A DNA stretch of 64,000 bases, taken from Citrobacter amalonaticus. GTDB taxonomy: Bacteria; Pseudomonadota; Gammaproteobacteria; Enterobacterales; Enterobacteriaceae. Numbering within the stretch: the stretch's first letter is position 1; every line of letters starts with the position of its first letter. The DNA is taken from the NCBI RefSeq assembly GCF_018252635.1, contig NZ_JAGTXM010000004.1:310001-374000 (forward strand), in the 5' to 3' direction. Below the pieces are notes generated by a model. That model was not told the DNA's origin. It worked only from the letters and a program-made list of their open reading frames with translations, and did not search any database. A program made the translations under genes and the position numbers. Of the stretch, positions 21,418 to 31,855 are shown one piece after another.

Positions 21418-23690
21418 GCAAACCAGTTACCTTATCAGAACCGGGTTTTAGCCCACACCAGTTGAATAAATACGCCTCTTTGCTGGCATTGGGTAACGGT
21501 TACATGGGGATCCGTGCCAGTCACGAGGAAGCTTATACCCTGCAAACGCGGGGGATGTATCTGGCGGGTTTGTATCATCGGGCGGGCAAGGACGATATCA
21601 CGGAACTGGTGAATCTCCCTGACGTGACGGGGATTGATATCTTCCTGAATGGCGAGCCTTTCTCTTTACTCAGTGGAACGCTTGAACGCTGGCAGCGTGA
21701 CATCAATTTCGCGACCGGCGAACTGGTGCGGTCACTTATCTGGCGTGCGCCGGACGGCGAGCGATTTGCGATTGAAAGTCGTCGTTTCGCCTCGGCGGAC
21801 CAATTACCGTTGCTGGCGATGACATTATCCATCACGCCGCTTGATGGGGATGCCACGATAGCGCTTTCTACCGGGATCGACGCGACAATGACCAACCATG
21901 GTCGCCAGCATCTGGATGAGAAGCAGGTGCGTGTCTTTGGCCAACATCTTTTACAAGGGCTCTATACCACTCAGGATGGCGTGAGCGATATCGCCGTTTC
22001 GACGCATTGTGCTGTCAACGGGGAGGAGCAGCCCTGCTTCACGGCAAAAGAACGACGACTGATGCAGCATACCCACGCGCAGGTGAAAGCGGGTGAGCGA
22101 CTGACGCTGGAAAAACTGACCTGGCTTGAGTGGACAACGGGACGCGAGGTGTCTCTCGACACCTGGGGACAGCGCGAACTCAGGCGTCTTGAAGCCTGTG
22201 CTGATCAGGGGTACCAGGCACTGTTGGCGCAATCTGCGGCTAACTGGCAAAACTGGTGGCAACATCATCGGGTGCAGGTGAGCAGTGTTAACGCAGACGA
22301 TCAGCGCGCGCTGGATTTTGCGCTCTATCATCTGCGCACCATGACGCCTGTTCATGATGAGCGTTGCAGTATCGGCGCGAAAGGACTGACCGGAGAAGGT
22401 TACAAGGGACATGTTTTCTGGGATACCGAGGTATTCCTGCTACCGTTTCATCTGTTCACGGAACCGACGATAGCACGGAATTTATTGCGTTATCGCTGGC
22501 ACAACCTGGCGGGAGCACGCGAAAAAGCGCGCAAGAATGGCTGGCAGGGTGCGTTGTTCCCGTGGGAAAGCGCGCGGAGCGGGAATGAAGAGACGCCGGA
22601 GTTTGCCGCCATCAATATCCGTACCGGTTTACGCCAGAAGGTCGCTTCCGCACAGGCGGAGCATCACCTGGTGGCGGATATCGCCTGGGCCGTCGTGAAT
22701 TACTGGCAGGCAACAGGTGACGAGGCTTTCATGTCCCGTGAAGGGCTTACGTTGCTGCTGGAAACGGCGCGGTTCTGGATCAGTCGTGCCATTGAGGTGA
22801 ATGGCCGGCTTGAAATTCATGATGTTATCGGTCCTGATGAATATACCGAACATGTGAATAATAACGCCTTCACTAACTACATGGCGTCTTACAACGTCAG
22901 TCAGGCACTGCATTTCGCTCACCACTTTGGCTGTACGGATGACGTATTTACCGCGCGCGCGAAGCATTTTTTACAGCATCTCTGGCGCCCCGAAGTGCAG
23001 ACTGACGGCATATTGCCCCAGGATGACGGGTTTCTCAGTAAGCCCGTCATTGACCTGGCAAAGTACAAGGCAAAGGCCGGCAAGCAAACGATCCTGCTGG
23101 ATTACTCACGGGCGGAAGTCAATGAGATGCAAATCCTGAAACAGGCGGATGTGGTGATGCTGATGTACATGCTCCCGGCGTTATTCACCCCGGATGTCTG
23201 CCAGGCCAACCTGAATTTCTATGAGCCTCGCACAATCCATGACTCCTCTCTGAGTAAAGCCATTCATGGGATTGTGGCGACACGTTGCGGCAATTCCCGT
23301 CAGGGCTATCAGTTCTGGCGAGAGGGGGCGAAGATTGATCTTGGCGATGATCCGCACAGTTGCGATGACGGCATTCATGCTGCTGCAACAGGGGCCATCT
23401 GGCTGGGAGCGATTCAAGGCTTTGCCGGGTTAACGGTATGCAACAGCGAGTTGCACCTCAATCCTGCGTTGCCTGATGACTGGCAGCAACTTACGTTTCC
23501 TTTGTACTGGCAGGGAAGTGAAATCACGATTTGTCTGAACCACCAGCGTGTTCATATCAAAAGCACGTCGCCGGTGACGCTCTTTCTGAAAGGGATGCCG
23601 GTTACCGTGGCGAACGACTACAGTGCCTCACTGACTGAATTTATTTTGCCTGCTGATGGGACCGCTACCACACACAAGGAGGGTGAATGA
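21414..23690 (+). CDS. ycjT: Kojibiose phosphorylase YcjT (GH65)
   Basis: 758 residues from ATG 21414 ([20 protein letters not shown]). It is a GH65 inverting phosphorylase with an N-terminal beta-sandwich and a C-terminal (alpha/alpha)6 barrel. The general acid is the Glu in [17 protein letters not shown], and phosphate-site residues lie in [18 protein letters not shown]. coli YcjT is reported to split kojibiose into glucose and beta-glucose 1-phosphate, the substrate of YcjU. Its 3' end contains a second candidate YcjW operator. Confidence 0.93.
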   Translation: MSKPVTLSEPGFSPHQLNKYASLLALGNGYMGIRASHEEAYTLQTRGMYLAGLYHRAGKDDITELVNLPDVTGIDIFLNGEPFSLLSGTLERWQRDINFATGELVRSLIWRAPDGERFAIESRRFASADQLPLLAMTLSITPLDGDATIALSTGIDATMTNHGRQHLDEKQVRVFGQHLLQGLYTTQDGVSDIAVSTHCAVNGEEQPCFTAKERRLMQHTHAQVKAGERLTLEKLTWLEWTTGREVSLDTWGQRELRRLEACADQGYQALLAQSAANWQNWWQHHRVQVSSVNADDQRALDFALYHLRTMTPVHDERCSIGAKGLTGEGYKGHVFWDTEVFLLPFHLFTEPTIARNLLRYRWHNLAGAREKARKNGWQGALFPWESARSGNEETPEFAAINIRTGLRQKVASAQAEHHLVADIAWAVVNYWQATGDEAFMSREGLTLLLETARFWISRAIEVNGRLEIHDVIGPDEYTEHVNNNAFTNYMASYNVSQALHFAHHFGCTDDVFTARAKHFLQHLWRPEVQTDGILPQDDGFLSKPVIDLAKYKAKAGKQTILLDYSRAEVNEMQILKQADVVMLMYMLPALFTPDVCQANLNFYEPRTIHDSSLSKAIHGIVATRCGNSRQGYQFWREGAKIDLGDDPHSCDDGIHAAATGAIWLGAIQGFAGLTVCNSELHLNPALPDDWQQLTFPLYWQGSEITICLNHQRVHIKSTSPVTLFLKGMPVTVANDYSASLTEFILPADGTATTHKEGE
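23656..23671 (+). promoter_or_regulatory. Second candidate YcjW operator, inside ycjT
   Basis: The 16 bases are identical to the operator candidate upstream of ycjM. They encode part of the YcjT tail (DGTATT) and lie 15 bases before the ycjU start codon. The two copies are read in different frames, which argues for a DNA-level constraint. Confidence 0.65.
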
Positions 23691-24349
23691 AACCCCAGGC
23701 AATTGTGTTTGATCTCGATGGTGTCATTACCGATACCGCACATTTGCATTTTCTTGCCTGGCGACAGATTGCCACAGAGCTAGGGATAGCTATTGATGAG
23801 GTGTTCAACGATACGTTGAAAGGCATCAGTCGCGGCGAATCACTGCGGCGTATTTTGCGCCACGGCGGAAAAGAGGATGCTTTCACTCAGGCTGAGTGCG
23901 ACCAAATCGCAGCCCGCAAAAATGCGCGATATGTCGATTCACTACAGACGCTGACACCACAAGCGGTATTGCCTGGCATCCGCGAACTGCTGGGAGAGTT
24001 GCGTGCTGAACAGGTTAAAACGGGACTGGCGTCAGTCTCGCTTAATGCGCCGGCGATCTTACAGGCGCTTCAGCTAACGCGCTGTTTTGATTTTTGTGCC
24101 GATGCTGCACGAGTTCAACGCTCAAAACCGGATCCGGAAATTTTTCTGGCGGCGTGCCGCGGCCTGGACGTTAACCCGCATGAATGTATTGGGATTGAGG
24201 ATGCGCAGGCGGGTATTGACGCGATCAACGCCTGTGGTATGCGTTCCGTGGGGATCGGTTTCAACTTAACCGGTGCTGATTTGCTGCTTCCGACAACGGA
24301 CTGTCTGACGTGGTCACGATTATCGGCTTTCTGGCAACACGACAAATAA
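23687..24349 (+). CDS. ycjU: Beta-phosphoglucomutase YcjU
   Basis: 220 residues. HAD superfamily with an N-terminal DxD motif ([14 protein letters not shown]), conserved Ser and Lys positions ([16 protein letters not shown]) and the acidic [12 protein letters not shown]. It converts beta-glucose 1-phosphate from YcjM/YcjT to glucose 6-phosphate. AAGGAGGGTG is a strong ribosome site inside the end of ycjT, and the ORFs overlap by 4 bases. Confidence 0.94.
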   Translation: MKPQAIVFDLDGVITDTAHLHFLAWRQIATELGIAIDEVFNDTLKGISRGESLRRILRHGGKEDAFTQAECDQIAARKNARYVDSLQTLTPQAVLPGIRELLGELRAEQVKTGLASVSLNAPAILQALQLTRCFDFCADAARVQRSKPDPEIFLAACRGLDVNPHECIGIEDAQAGIDAINACGMRSVGIGFNLTGADLLLPTTDCLTWSRLSAFWQHDK

Positions 24350-24359
24350 AGGAATCAAT

Positions 24360-25439
24360 ATGGCACAGCTTTCGTTGCAGCATATTCAAAAAATCTATGA
24401 CAACCAGGTGCATGTGGTGAAAGATTTTAACCTGGAGATTGAAGATAAAGAGTTTATCGTTTTTGTCGGCCCGTCAGGCTGCGGGAAATCGACGACCCTG
24501 CGCATGATTGCCGGACTTGAGGAGATAAGCGCAGGTGAACTCTTGATAGACGGCAAGCGGATGAACGACGTTCCCGCAAAGGGCCGCAATATTGCGATGG
24601 TTTTTCAGAACTACGCGCTTTATCCGCATATGACGGTTTACGACAACATGGCGTTTGGCCTGAAAATGCAGAAAATAGACGCGAACATCATTGATGAACG
24701 CGTCAACTGGGCGGCGCAAATTCTCGGTTTGCGGGACTATCTGAAGCGCAAACCCGGTGCATTGTCCGGTGGACAGCGCCAGCGTGTGGCTCTGGGACGT
24801 GCGATTGTTCGTGAAGCCGGTGTGTTCCTGATGGATGAACCGCTGTCGAATCTGGATGCCAAACTGCGCGTACAGATGCGCGCCGAGATCAGCAAACTGC
24901 ATCAGAAATTGAATACCACCATGATCTACGTGACGCATGACCAGACGGAAGCCATGACGATGGCCACACGGATTGTGATCATGAAAGACGGTATTGTTCA
25001 GCAGGTGGGGGCGCCCAAAAAGGTTTATAACCAGCCCGCAAATATGTTTGTTGCGGGATTTATTGGATCTCCGGCAATGAATTTCATCCGTGGCACGCTT
25101 GATGGTGATAAATTCGTTACTGAAACCCTTAAATTAACGCTCCCGGAAGATAAATTAAAAATATTAAAAACGAAAGGGTATGAACATAAAGCCGTTGTCA
25201 TGGGCATTCGTCCAGAAGATATTCATCCTGAATCAAAAGAAATAAATAGTGTTACTGCGAAAATTAGCGTCGCAGAGCTGACGGGCGCTGAGTTTATGCT
25301 GTACACCACCATTGGGGGGCATGAGCTGGTCGTCCGTGCCGGGGCAATAAATGACTATTTGGCAGGAGATAATATTACCATCCATTTTGATATGGCGAAA
25401 TGCCATTTCTTTGATATGGAGACAGAATTCGCTATTTGA
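24360..25439 (+). CDS. ycjV: ABC sugar transporter ATPase YcjV (MalK/UgpC type)
   Basis: 359 residues with all parts intact: Walker A GPSGCGKSTTLRM, signature LSGGQRQRVALGRA, Walker B VFLMDEPLSNLDAK, switch His in YVTHDQTEA, and a C-terminal MalK-type regulatory OB domain (GIRPEDIHPE). It powers YcjNOP. I recall the K-12 copy being listed as a pseudogene; here the reading frame is full length. AAGGAATCAAT precedes the ATG. Confidence 0.93.
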   Translation: MAQLSLQHIQKIYDNQVHVVKDFNLEIEDKEFIVFVGPSGCGKSTTLRMIAGLEEISAGELLIDGKRMNDVPAKGRNIAMVFQNYALYPHMTVYDNMAFGLKMQKIDANIIDERVNWAAQILGLRDYLKRKPGALSGGQRQRVALGRAIVREAGVFLMDEPLSNLDAKLRVQMRAEISKLHQKLNTTMIYVTHDQTEAMTMATRIVIMKDGIVQQVGAPKKVYNQPANMFVAGFIGSPAMNFIRGTLDGDKFVTETLKLTLPEDKLKILKTKGYEHKAVVMGIRPEDIHPESKEINSVTAKISVAELTGAEFMLYTTIGGHELVVRAGAINDYLAGDNITIHFDMAKCHFFDMETEFAI

Positions 25440-25451
25440 TCATCACTTTAT

Positions 25452-25469
25452 CCAGGGGGAAACCCCTGG
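25452..25469 (+). terminator. Hairpin between ycjV and ompG
   Basis: A perfect 7-bp stem (CCAGGGG with CCCCTGG) closed by a GAAA loop, a GNRA tetraloop, is followed by CTTT and a loosely U-rich stretch. It could attenuate or process the transcript so that ompG is made at a different level from the upstream genes. Confidence 0.5.
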
Positions 25470-25512
25470 CTTTAACATCTTTTATTTTTAAGTGATTTAA
25501 CAAGGAATAAAA

Positions 25513-26418
25513 ATGAAAACCTTACTGACCTCTACTGCACTATTGCTGAGTGCAGCCATACCCTGTGTGCAGGCCGCCGAAAAAAGTGACTGGCATTTTA
25601 ATATTGGCGCCATGTACGAAATTGAAAACGTCGAAGGCTACGGCGAAGATATGGACGGACTTGCCGAACCGTCGGTTTATTTTAATGCCACAAACGGCCC
25701 ATGGAGAATCTCGCTGGCCTATTATCAGGAAGGGCTAGTTGATTATAGTGCAGGTAAACGAGGCACCTGGTTTGATCGCCCTGAACTGGAAGTACACTAC
25801 CAAATTCAGGAAAGCGATGACTTTAGTTTTGGCTTAACCGGCGGTCTGCGTAATTACGGCTACCACTATGTCAATGAACCGGGAAAAGACACGGCAAATA
25901 TGCAGCGCTGGAAAGTCCAACCGGACTGGGATGTCAAAATCACCGATGATTTGCGTTTTAGCGGATGGCTGTCGATGTACCAGTTCGTGAACGATCTGAG
26001 TACCACAGGCTATGCAGACAGTCGTGTCGAAAGCGAAACCGGTTTGCACTATACCGTGAATGACACGGTGGGCGTAATAGTAAATTACTATCTCGAACGC
26101 GGTTTTAACCTTGCGGAGCACCGGAATAACGGTGAATTTTCGACGCAGGAGATCCGTGCGTACCTACCGCTTTCCCTCGGCAATACAACATTAACGCCTT
26201 ATACGCGTATCGGTCTGGACCGCTGGAGTAACTGGGACTGGCAGGATGATCCAGAACGCGAAGGACATGATTTTAACCGACTTGGATTGTTGTATGCATA
26301 TGACTTCCAGAATGGCCTGTCGATGAGCTTAGAATATGCTTACGAATGGCAAGATCATGATGAAGGTGACAGTGACAAATTTCACTATGCGGGCGTAGGC
26401 GTTAATTACGCATTTTAA
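25513..26418 (+). CDS. ompG: Outer membrane porin OmpG
   Basis: 301 residues, same as E. coli OmpG. The signal peptide is MKTLLTSTALLLSAAIPCVQA, with cleavage before AEKSDWHF. The remainder is alternating beta-strand sequence ending in aromatic YAGVGVNYAF, as for outer membrane barrels. OmpG is a monomeric 14-strand channel that lets sugars through. As last gene of the ycj operon it should pass the glucoside substrates to the YcjN system. Confidence 0.95.
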   Translation: MKTLLTSTALLLSAAIPCVQAAEKSDWHFNIGAMYEIENVEGYGEDMDGLAEPSVYFNATNGPWRISLAYYQEGLVDYSAGKRGTWFDRPELEVHYQIQESDDFSFGLTGGLRNYGYHYVNEPGKDTANMQRWKVQPDWDVKITDDLRFSGWLSMYQFVNDLSTTGYADSRVESETGLHYTVNDTVGVIVNYYLERGFNLAEHRNNGEFSTQEIRAYLPLSLGNTTLTPYTRIGLDRWSNWDWQDDPEREGHDFNRLGLLYAYDFQNGLSMSLEYAYEWQDHDEGDSDKFHYAGVGVNYAF

Positions 26419-26422
26419 GGAT

Positions 26423-26450
26423 GCGGGGCGCAGTAATGCCCCGCTTTTTT
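26423..26450 (+). terminator. Terminator of the ycj-ompG operon
   Basis: A perfect 7-bp stem (GCGGGGC with GCCCCGC), 8-base loop and six Ts directly follow ompG. Confidence 0.9.
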
Positions 26451-27459
26451 ACGCCAGCGATCCCGTAAGGGAAATCTGCGTCTTAACAATAATATTCTGC
26501 ATACGCTTTTTGCCGCGTATTAAGTTAAAGAGCAGGGTACAACTTTCTTCGCCTAACGCCTGCGTGGGCACATCAATTCCACCGGGGGCGGGATTTAAAA
26601 TAAATGACAACATTTCATTACTGTATCCCACGACAGCAAGTCGCTGTGGAATGGGAATATTCAGTTCAGCGGCTGCGCGATATAAGCTCATCAGTTTTAA
26701 ACTGTCTGTAGCAAATACAGCATCGGGCAATGCTGCGAGACTTAATAATTTACGGGCTGCACATAGCGCGCTGTCGTGAGTATACCCACCGTCAATAATC
26801 CACTCGTCACGAATAACGATGTTATGTGCGTTCAGACTGGCTTTATAGCCGTTCACCCGATCGACTGAAACATGATAGTCAAGCGGCGCGTGCAAACAGG
26901 CGATACGGTGATGACCACTGTTAATTAGAGCATCCGTGAGGGCAATACTGTCACGATAATTATCTGTATCGACTGAGTATACCTGCTTGTATTCCCCGTC
27001 AACCTTACCGATCACCACGACCGGAATATCATAGTTATCCAGCCGCGCGAAAAATGACTCATCCGCCGGTGAGCTGAGCATAATAATCCCTTTGATCATC
27101 TTCTGCTTAATCTTGCTCTCGCACTTTTGCAGGTCATCTTCGGTACTGTGTGACGTTTGCAGGATCACATCGAAACCTTCTTCTTCTGCCTTTGCGGTAA
27201 TGGCGTGCAGCACTTCTGAGAAAAACGGGTTTCCGGCGGTGGTTTTAGTGGAACGGGTTGAGATCACCATAATGGCGTCAAATCCCGAAGAGGTCAGGGC
27301 ACGAGCCAGTTTATTGGGTTGGTATTGTAACTCGTCGATCGCGCGCAATACTTTCTCCCGCGCTTCCGGGGAGATGTTAGTTTGCTTGTTCAGTACGCGT
27401 GAGACTGTAGATTTCGATACACCCGCCACGCGAGCGATATCATAGATAGTGGGGGACAT
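26449..27459 (-). CDS. ycjW: LacI-family transcriptional regulator YcjW
   Basis: 336 residues from ATG 27459 ([24 protein letters not shown]), behind AGGAG; an upstream ATG at 27492 is not used. The LacI helix-turn-helix is at residues 4-24, then a periplasmic-binding-protein-like effector domain. In E. coli YcjW represses the ycj operon and affects pspE and hydrogen sulfide production. Convergent to ompG. Two identical candidate operators lie in the target operon at 13718 and 23656. Confidence 0.94.
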   Translation of the reverse strand: MSPTIYDIARVAGVSKSTVSRVLNKQTNISPEAREKVLRAIDELQYQPNKLARALTSSGFDAIMVISTRSTKTTAGNPFFSEVLHAITAKAEEEGFDVILQTSHSTEDDLQKCESKIKQKMIKGIIMLSSPADESFFARLDNYDIPVVVIGKVDGEYKQVYSVDTDNYRDSIALTDALINSGHHRIACLHAPLDYHVSVDRVNGYKASLNAHNIVIRDEWIIDGGYTHDSALCAARKLLSLAALPDAVFATDSLKLMSLYRAAAELNIPIPQRLAVVGYSNEMLSFILNPAPGGIDVPTQALGEESCTLLFNLIRGKKRMQNIIVKTQISLTGSLA

Positions 27460-27592
27460 ACTCCTGCAACTCCATCGGAGAGTTAATGCCATACATCTTA
27501 GGGAGTTAGTTCACGGATGACAACACAACGCGGTTGATTATGCAGCTTGAGCCAGAAAGGTGGAGTACAGGAGGGCTACAAAAACCAACGTG

Positions 27593-27620
27593 CTTGATAA
27601 TCAACGACCTGACCCCATAT
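27593..27620 (+). promoter_or_regulatory. Sigma-32 (heat shock) promoter of ycjXF
   Basis: A -35 element CTTGATA and a -10 element CCCCATAT are separated by 13 bases, close to the RpoH consensus (CTTGAAA, 13-15 bases, CCCCATnT). The expected start is near 27627, giving a leader of about 45 bases before ycjX. E. coli ycjXF is known to be heat inducible. Confidence 0.85.
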
Positions 27621-27671
27621 TACAGGGTATGCGTTATACTTTTTCTGGTCTTCAGGCATAACGGGATGGCG

Positions 27672-29069
27672 ATGAAGAGACTCACCAATGAACTCAATGC
27701 GCTGGTAAATCGCGGCGTAGACCGGCATTTGCGCCTCGCGGTCACCGGGCTGAGCCGGAGCGGAAAAACCGCATTTATCACTGCGATGGTTAACCAGTTG
27801 CTGAATATTCACGCCGGGGCGCGACTGCCGCTGCTCAGCGCGGTGCGTGAAGAGCGTTTGCTCGGGGTAAAACGCGTTCCGCAACGCGATTTTGGTATAC
27901 CTCGCTTTACCTACGATGAAGGGCTGGCCCAGTTGTATGGCGATCCGCCAACGTGGCCGACGCCCACCCGGGGCGTCAGTGAAATTCGCCTGGCGCTGCG
28001 CTATAAATCCAATGACTCCCTGCTGCGTCACTTTAAAGAGACGTCAACCCTGTATCTGGAAATTGTTGATTATCCAGGTGAATGGCTGCTCGACCTGCCG
28101 ATGCTGGCGCAGGATTACCTGAGCTGGTCGCGGCAGATGACCGGTTTGCTTACCGGGCAGCGGGCGGAATGGTCGGCGACATGGCGACAGCTAACGCAAG
28201 GGCTGGATCCGCTGGCGCCCGCCGATGAGAACCGCCTGGCCGATATTGCGGCGGCATGGACGGACTATTTGCATCAGTGTAAACAGCAGGGGCTGCATTT
28301 CATCCAGCCTGGCCGCTTCGTCCTGCCCGGTGATATGGCCGGCGCACCGGCGTTACAATTTTTTCCGTGGCCGGATGTGGACGCATGGGGCGAATCAAAA
28401 TTGGCTCAGGCGGATAAGCACACTAACGCCGGGATGCTGCGCGAACGTTTTAACTATTACTGCGAAAAGGTCGTGAAGGGGTTCTATAAGAATCACTTTC
28501 TGCGCTTCGATCGCCAGATTGTGCTGGTGGATTGCCTGCAACCGCTCAACAGCGGACCACAGGCGTTCAACGACATGCGTCTCGCCTTAACCCAGCTTAT
28601 GCAAAGTTTCCACTACGGTCAGCGTACGCTATTCCGTCGGCTGTTCTCACCGGTGATCGACAAACTGCTGTTTGCCGCCACCAAGGCGGACCATGTGACA
28701 ATCGATCAGCACGCCAACATGGTATCGCTGTTGCAACAATTGATTCAGGATGCCTGGCAGAACGCAGCGTTTGAAGGGATCAGCATGGATTGCCTGGGCC
28801 TGGCTTCTGTCCAGGCAACCACCAGCGGGTTGATTGACGTTAACGGTGAAAAGATCCCGGCATTGCGCGGAAATCGCTTGAGCGATGGCTCGCCGCTGAC
28901 GGTCTACCCTGGTGAAGTGCCGGCACGACTGCCTGGACAGACATTCTGGGACAGCCAGGGGTTTCAGTTTGAAGCGTTTCGACCGCAAAAAATGGACGTC
29001 GATAAACCACTGCCGCACATTCGTCTGGATGCCGCGCTGGAGTTTTTAATAGGAGATAAATTGCGATGA
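27672..29069 (+). CDS. ycjX: P-loop GTPase-like protein YcjX (DUF463)
   Basis: 465 residues from ATG 27672 ([17 protein letters not shown]), which has GGGA at the right spacing; the longer upstream ORF contains the promoter and is rejected. Walker A is [14 protein letters not shown] near residue 28. The family is a distinctive P-loop NTPase conserved in Gammaproteobacteria, heat-shock induced in E. coli, of unknown cellular role. It overlaps ycjF by four bases (ATGA). Confidence 0.94.
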   Translation: MKRLTNELNALVNRGVDRHLRLAVTGLSRSGKTAFITAMVNQLLNIHAGARLPLLSAVREERLLGVKRVPQRDFGIPRFTYDEGLAQLYGDPPTWPTPTRGVSEIRLALRYKSNDSLLRHFKETSTLYLEIVDYPGEWLLDLPMLAQDYLSWSRQMTGLLTGQRAEWSATWRQLTQGLDPLAPADENRLADIAAAWTDYLHQCKQQGLHFIQPGRFVLPGDMAGAPALQFFPWPDVDAWGESKLAQADKHTNAGMLRERFNYYCEKVVKGFYKNHFLRFDRQIVLVDCLQPLNSGPQAFNDMRLALTQLMQSFHYGQRTLFRRLFSPVIDKLLFAATKADHVTIDQHANMVSLLQQLIQDAWQNAAFEGISMDCLGLASVQATTSGLIDVNGEKIPALRGNRLSDGSPLTVYPGEVPARLPGQTFWDSQGFQFEAFRPQKMDVDKPLPHIRLDAALEFLIGDKLR

Positions 29070-30127
29070 GCGAACCGATAAAACCGCGGATTGATTTCGC
29101 CGGTCCGCTTGACGTCGAGCAGAACCCGGCCTTTAAAGCGCAACAAACGTTTAGCGAGACGCAAGCCCAGTCCTTTGCCCCGGCGACCGTTGATGAACCG
29201 CTGGAAGAAGAGGGACCGGCCGAAGCGGTGATTGACGCGGCGCTACGCCCAAAGCGCAGTCTGTGGCGCAAGATGGTGATGGGCGGCCTGGCGCTGTTCG
29301 GCGTAAGCGTGGTTGGACAAGGTGTACAATGGACAATGAACGCCTGGCAAACCCAGGACTGGGTGGCACTCGGGGGCTGTGCGGCCGGGGCGCTGATTAT
29401 TGGAGCGGGCGTCGGATCGGTGGCAACCGAATGGCGACGTCTGTGGCGTTTGCGTCAGCGTGCTCACGAGCGCGATGAAGCGCGTGACCTGCTGCACAGC
29501 CACGGTGCCGGCAAAGGGCGTGCCTTCTGCGAGAAACTGGCGCAGCAGGCCGGAATCGACCAGTCGCATCCGGCGTTGCAGCGCTGGTATGCCTCGATTC
29601 ACGAAACGCAGAACGATCGCGAAGTGGTCAGCCTGTACGCGCATCTGGTTCAGCCGGTGCTGGATGCCCAGGCACGGCGCGAAATCAGCCGTTCAGCGGC
29701 GGAGTCGACGCTGATGATCGCGGTCAGCCCGCTGGCGCTGGTGGATATGGCATTTATTGCCTGGCGCAACTTGCGCCTGATTAACCGCATCGCCACGCTG
29801 TACGGCATTGAACTGGGCTATTACAGCCGTCTTCGTCTCTTCCGTCTGGTGTTGCTCAACATCGCTTTCGCCGGAGCCAGCGAACTGGTGCGGGAAGTGG
29901 GGATGGACTGGATGTCGCAGGATCTCGCCGCACGTCTGTCAACCCGTGCTGCGCAGGGGATCGGGGCGGGGCTGTTAACCGCACGACTGGGGATCAAAGC
30001 GATGGAACTGTGCCGCCCGTTGCCGTGGATGGATGATGACAAACCCCGTCTGGGCGATTTCCGACGTCAACTGATTGGCCAGCTCAAAGAGACGTTGCAG
30101 AAAAACGGCTCCACGCGAGAAAAGTAA
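29066..30127 (+). CDS. ycjF: Inner membrane protein YcjF (DUF697)
   Basis: 353 residues. Two membrane spans lie at roughly 72-92 ([19 protein letters not shown]) and 101-118 ([18 protein letters not shown]), with a long cytoplasmic DUF697 domain after them containing further hydrophobic helices ([18 protein letters not shown]). Its role is unknown; the coupling with the GTPase-like YcjX suggests a two-protein membrane-associated unit. Confidence 0.93.
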   Translation: MSEPIKPRIDFAGPLDVEQNPAFKAQQTFSETQAQSFAPATVDEPLEEEGPAEAVIDAALRPKRSLWRKMVMGGLALFGVSVVGQGVQWTMNAWQTQDWVALGGCAAGALIIGAGVGSVATEWRRLWRLRQRAHERDEARDLLHSHGAGKGRAFCEKLAQQAGIDQSHPALQRWYASIHETQNDREVVSLYAHLVQPVLDAQARREISRSAAESTLMIAVSPLALVDMAFIAWRNLRLINRIATLYGIELGYYSRLRLFRLVLLNIAFAGASELVREVGMDWMSQDLAARLSTRAAQGIGAGLLTARLGIKAMELCRPLPWMDDDKPRLGDFRRQLIGQLKETLQKNGSTREK

Positions 30128-30186
30128 CGTTATCGCAGGCGTTGACCGCGTAACTTTACGCCGAAACGCCTGTTTTTCCGTCATGC

Positions 30187-30204
30187 TGTCAATATTTGTT
30201 GACA
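30187..30204. promoter_or_regulatory. Candidate TyrR box upstream of tyrR
   Basis: TGTCAATATTTGTTGACA has perfect 6-base arms around 6 bases and keeps the essential G and C, 14 bases apart, of the TyrR box TGTAAA-N6-TTTACA. It lies 70 bases ahead of the tyrR ATG, consistent with the known autoregulation of tyrR. Confidence 0.65.
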
Positions 30205-30273
30205 GAATCCTTCCTGCTTCCCGATTCCTGGCTTATCATCTTATCTATAGCTCATTATTCAGGTGAAGGTCCC

Positions 30274-31815
30274 ATGCGTCTGGAAGTCTTTTGTGAAGAC
30301 CGACTTGGTCTGACACGCGAATTACTCGATTTACTGGTGCTACGCAGCATCGATTTGCGCGGTATCGAGATTGACCCCATCGGGCGAATCTACCTTAACT
30401 TTGCCGAGCTGGAGTTCACGAACTTCAGCAGTTTGATGGCGGAAATTCGCCGCATTGCGGGCGTCACCGACGTCCGCACCGTACCGTGGATGCCGTCAGA
30501 ACGTGAACACCTCGCGCTCAGTGCGCTGCTTGAAGCGCTGCCTGAGCCTGTTCTGTCGCTGGATCTGAAAAGTAAAATTGAGATGGCGAACCCGGCAAGC
30601 TGCCAGCTGTTTGCGCTTAATCCGGAGCGGATGCGCAACCATACCGCTGCGCAACTGATCAACGGTTTCAACTTTCAGCGCTGGCTGGAGGGCAATCCGC
30701 AGGCTTCCCATAATGAACATGTGGTGATCAACGGGCAGAATTTCCTGATGGAAATCACGCCGGTCTATCTGCAAGGGGAAACTGACGAGACCATGCTCAC
30801 CGGTGCGGTGGTTATGCTGCGTTCAACTATCCGGATGGGGCGTCAGCTACAGAATCTGGCAACTCAGGATGTTAGCGCTTTTAGCCAGATCATCGCCGTG
30901 AGCGGCAAAATGAAACACGTTGTTGAGCAGGCGCGCAAACTGGCGATGCTGAGTGCGCCGCTGCTGATTACCGGCGATACCGGCACCGGTAAAGATCTGT
31001 TTGCCCATGCATGTCATCAGGCCAGCCCGCGCGCGGGTAAACCCTATCTGGCGCTCAACTGCGCCTCGATCCCTGAAGATGCGGTGGAAAGCGAACTGTT
31101 CGGTCATGCGCCGGAAGGTAAAAAAGGCTTCTTCGAGCAGGCAAACGGCGGTTCGGTGCTGCTTGATGAGATTGGTGAAATGTCGCCGCGCATGCAGACC
31201 AAGCTACTGCGCTTCCTCAATGACGGCACGTTTCGTCGGGTGGGGGAAGATCATGAGGTGCATGTCGATGTGCGTGTGATCTGCGCGACGCAAAAAAATC
31301 TCGTTGAACTGGTGCAGAAAGGGCTGTTCCGCGAAGATCTCTACTATCGTCTTAACGTGTTGACGTTGAATCTGCCGCCGCTGCGCGATTGTCCGCAGGA
31401 CATTATGCCGCTGACCGAACTGTTTGTGGCGCGTTTCGCCGATGAGCAGGGCGTGCCGCGTCCCAAACTGGCTGCCGATCTCAGCACGGTATTGACCCGC
31501 TACGGCTGGCCGGGCAACGTGCGTCAGCTGAAAAACGCCATCTACCGGGCGCTGACCCAGCTTGAGGGTTACGAACTGCGGGCACAGGATATCTTGCTGC
31601 CTGACTACGATGCAACGACGGTCGCGGTGGGTGAAGATGCGATGGAAGGTTCGCTGGACGATATCACCAGCCGTTTTGAGCGCTCGGTCTTAACCCAGCT
31701 TTACCGCAGTTATCCCAGTACGCGCAAGCTGGCGAAACGCCTCGGGGTTTCCCATACCGCGATTGCGAATAAGCTGCGTGAATATGGCCTGAATCAGAAG
31801 AAGGGTGAAGAGTAA
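30274..31815 (+). CDS. tyrR: Aromatic amino acid regulator TyrR
   Basis: 513 residues from ATG 30274 (MRLEVFCEDRLGLTRELLD), equal to E. coli; the 30196 upstream start is rejected. An ACT domain (1-72), a PAS domain (from about 78), an AAA+ domain (Walker A TGDTGTGKDLFAHAC) and a C-terminal helix-turn-helix (TRKLAKRLGVSHTAIANKLRE) are visible. The sigma-54 contact loop GAFTGA is absent, replaced by HAPEGKKGFF, so it acts on sigma-70 promoters. It controls aroF, tyrP, mtr and others with tyrosine, phenylalanine or tryptophan. Confidence 0.97.
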   Translation: MRLEVFCEDRLGLTRELLDLLVLRSIDLRGIEIDPIGRIYLNFAELEFTNFSSLMAEIRRIAGVTDVRTVPWMPSEREHLALSALLEALPEPVLSLDLKSKIEMANPASCQLFALNPERMRNHTAAQLINGFNFQRWLEGNPQASHNEHVVINGQNFLMEITPVYLQGETDETMLTGAVVMLRSTIRMGRQLQNLATQDVSAFSQIIAVSGKMKHVVEQARKLAMLSAPLLITGDTGTGKDLFAHACHQASPRAGKPYLALNCASIPEDAVESELFGHAPEGKKGFFEQANGGSVLLDEIGEMSPRMQTKLLRFLNDGTFRRVGEDHEVHVDVRVICATQKNLVELVQKGLFREDLYYRLNVLTLNLPPLRDCPQDIMPLTELFVARFADEQGVPRPKLAADLSTVLTRYGWPGNVRQLKNAIYRALTQLEGYELRAQDILLPDYDATTVAVGEDAMEGSLDDITSRFERSVLTQLYRSYPSTRKLAKRLGVSHTAIANKLREYGLNQKKGEE

Positions 31816-31844
31816 AAAAAGCCTCCAGAAATGGAGGCTTTTTT
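31814..31844. terminator. Bidirectional terminator between tyrR and tpx
   Basis: A perfect 6-bp stem (GCCTCC with GGAGGC) with a 6-base loop is flanked by a run of As on the left and six Ts on the right. It can therefore serve the convergent genes on both strands. Confidence 0.92.
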
Positions 31845-31855
31845 AGGACGGGGCC

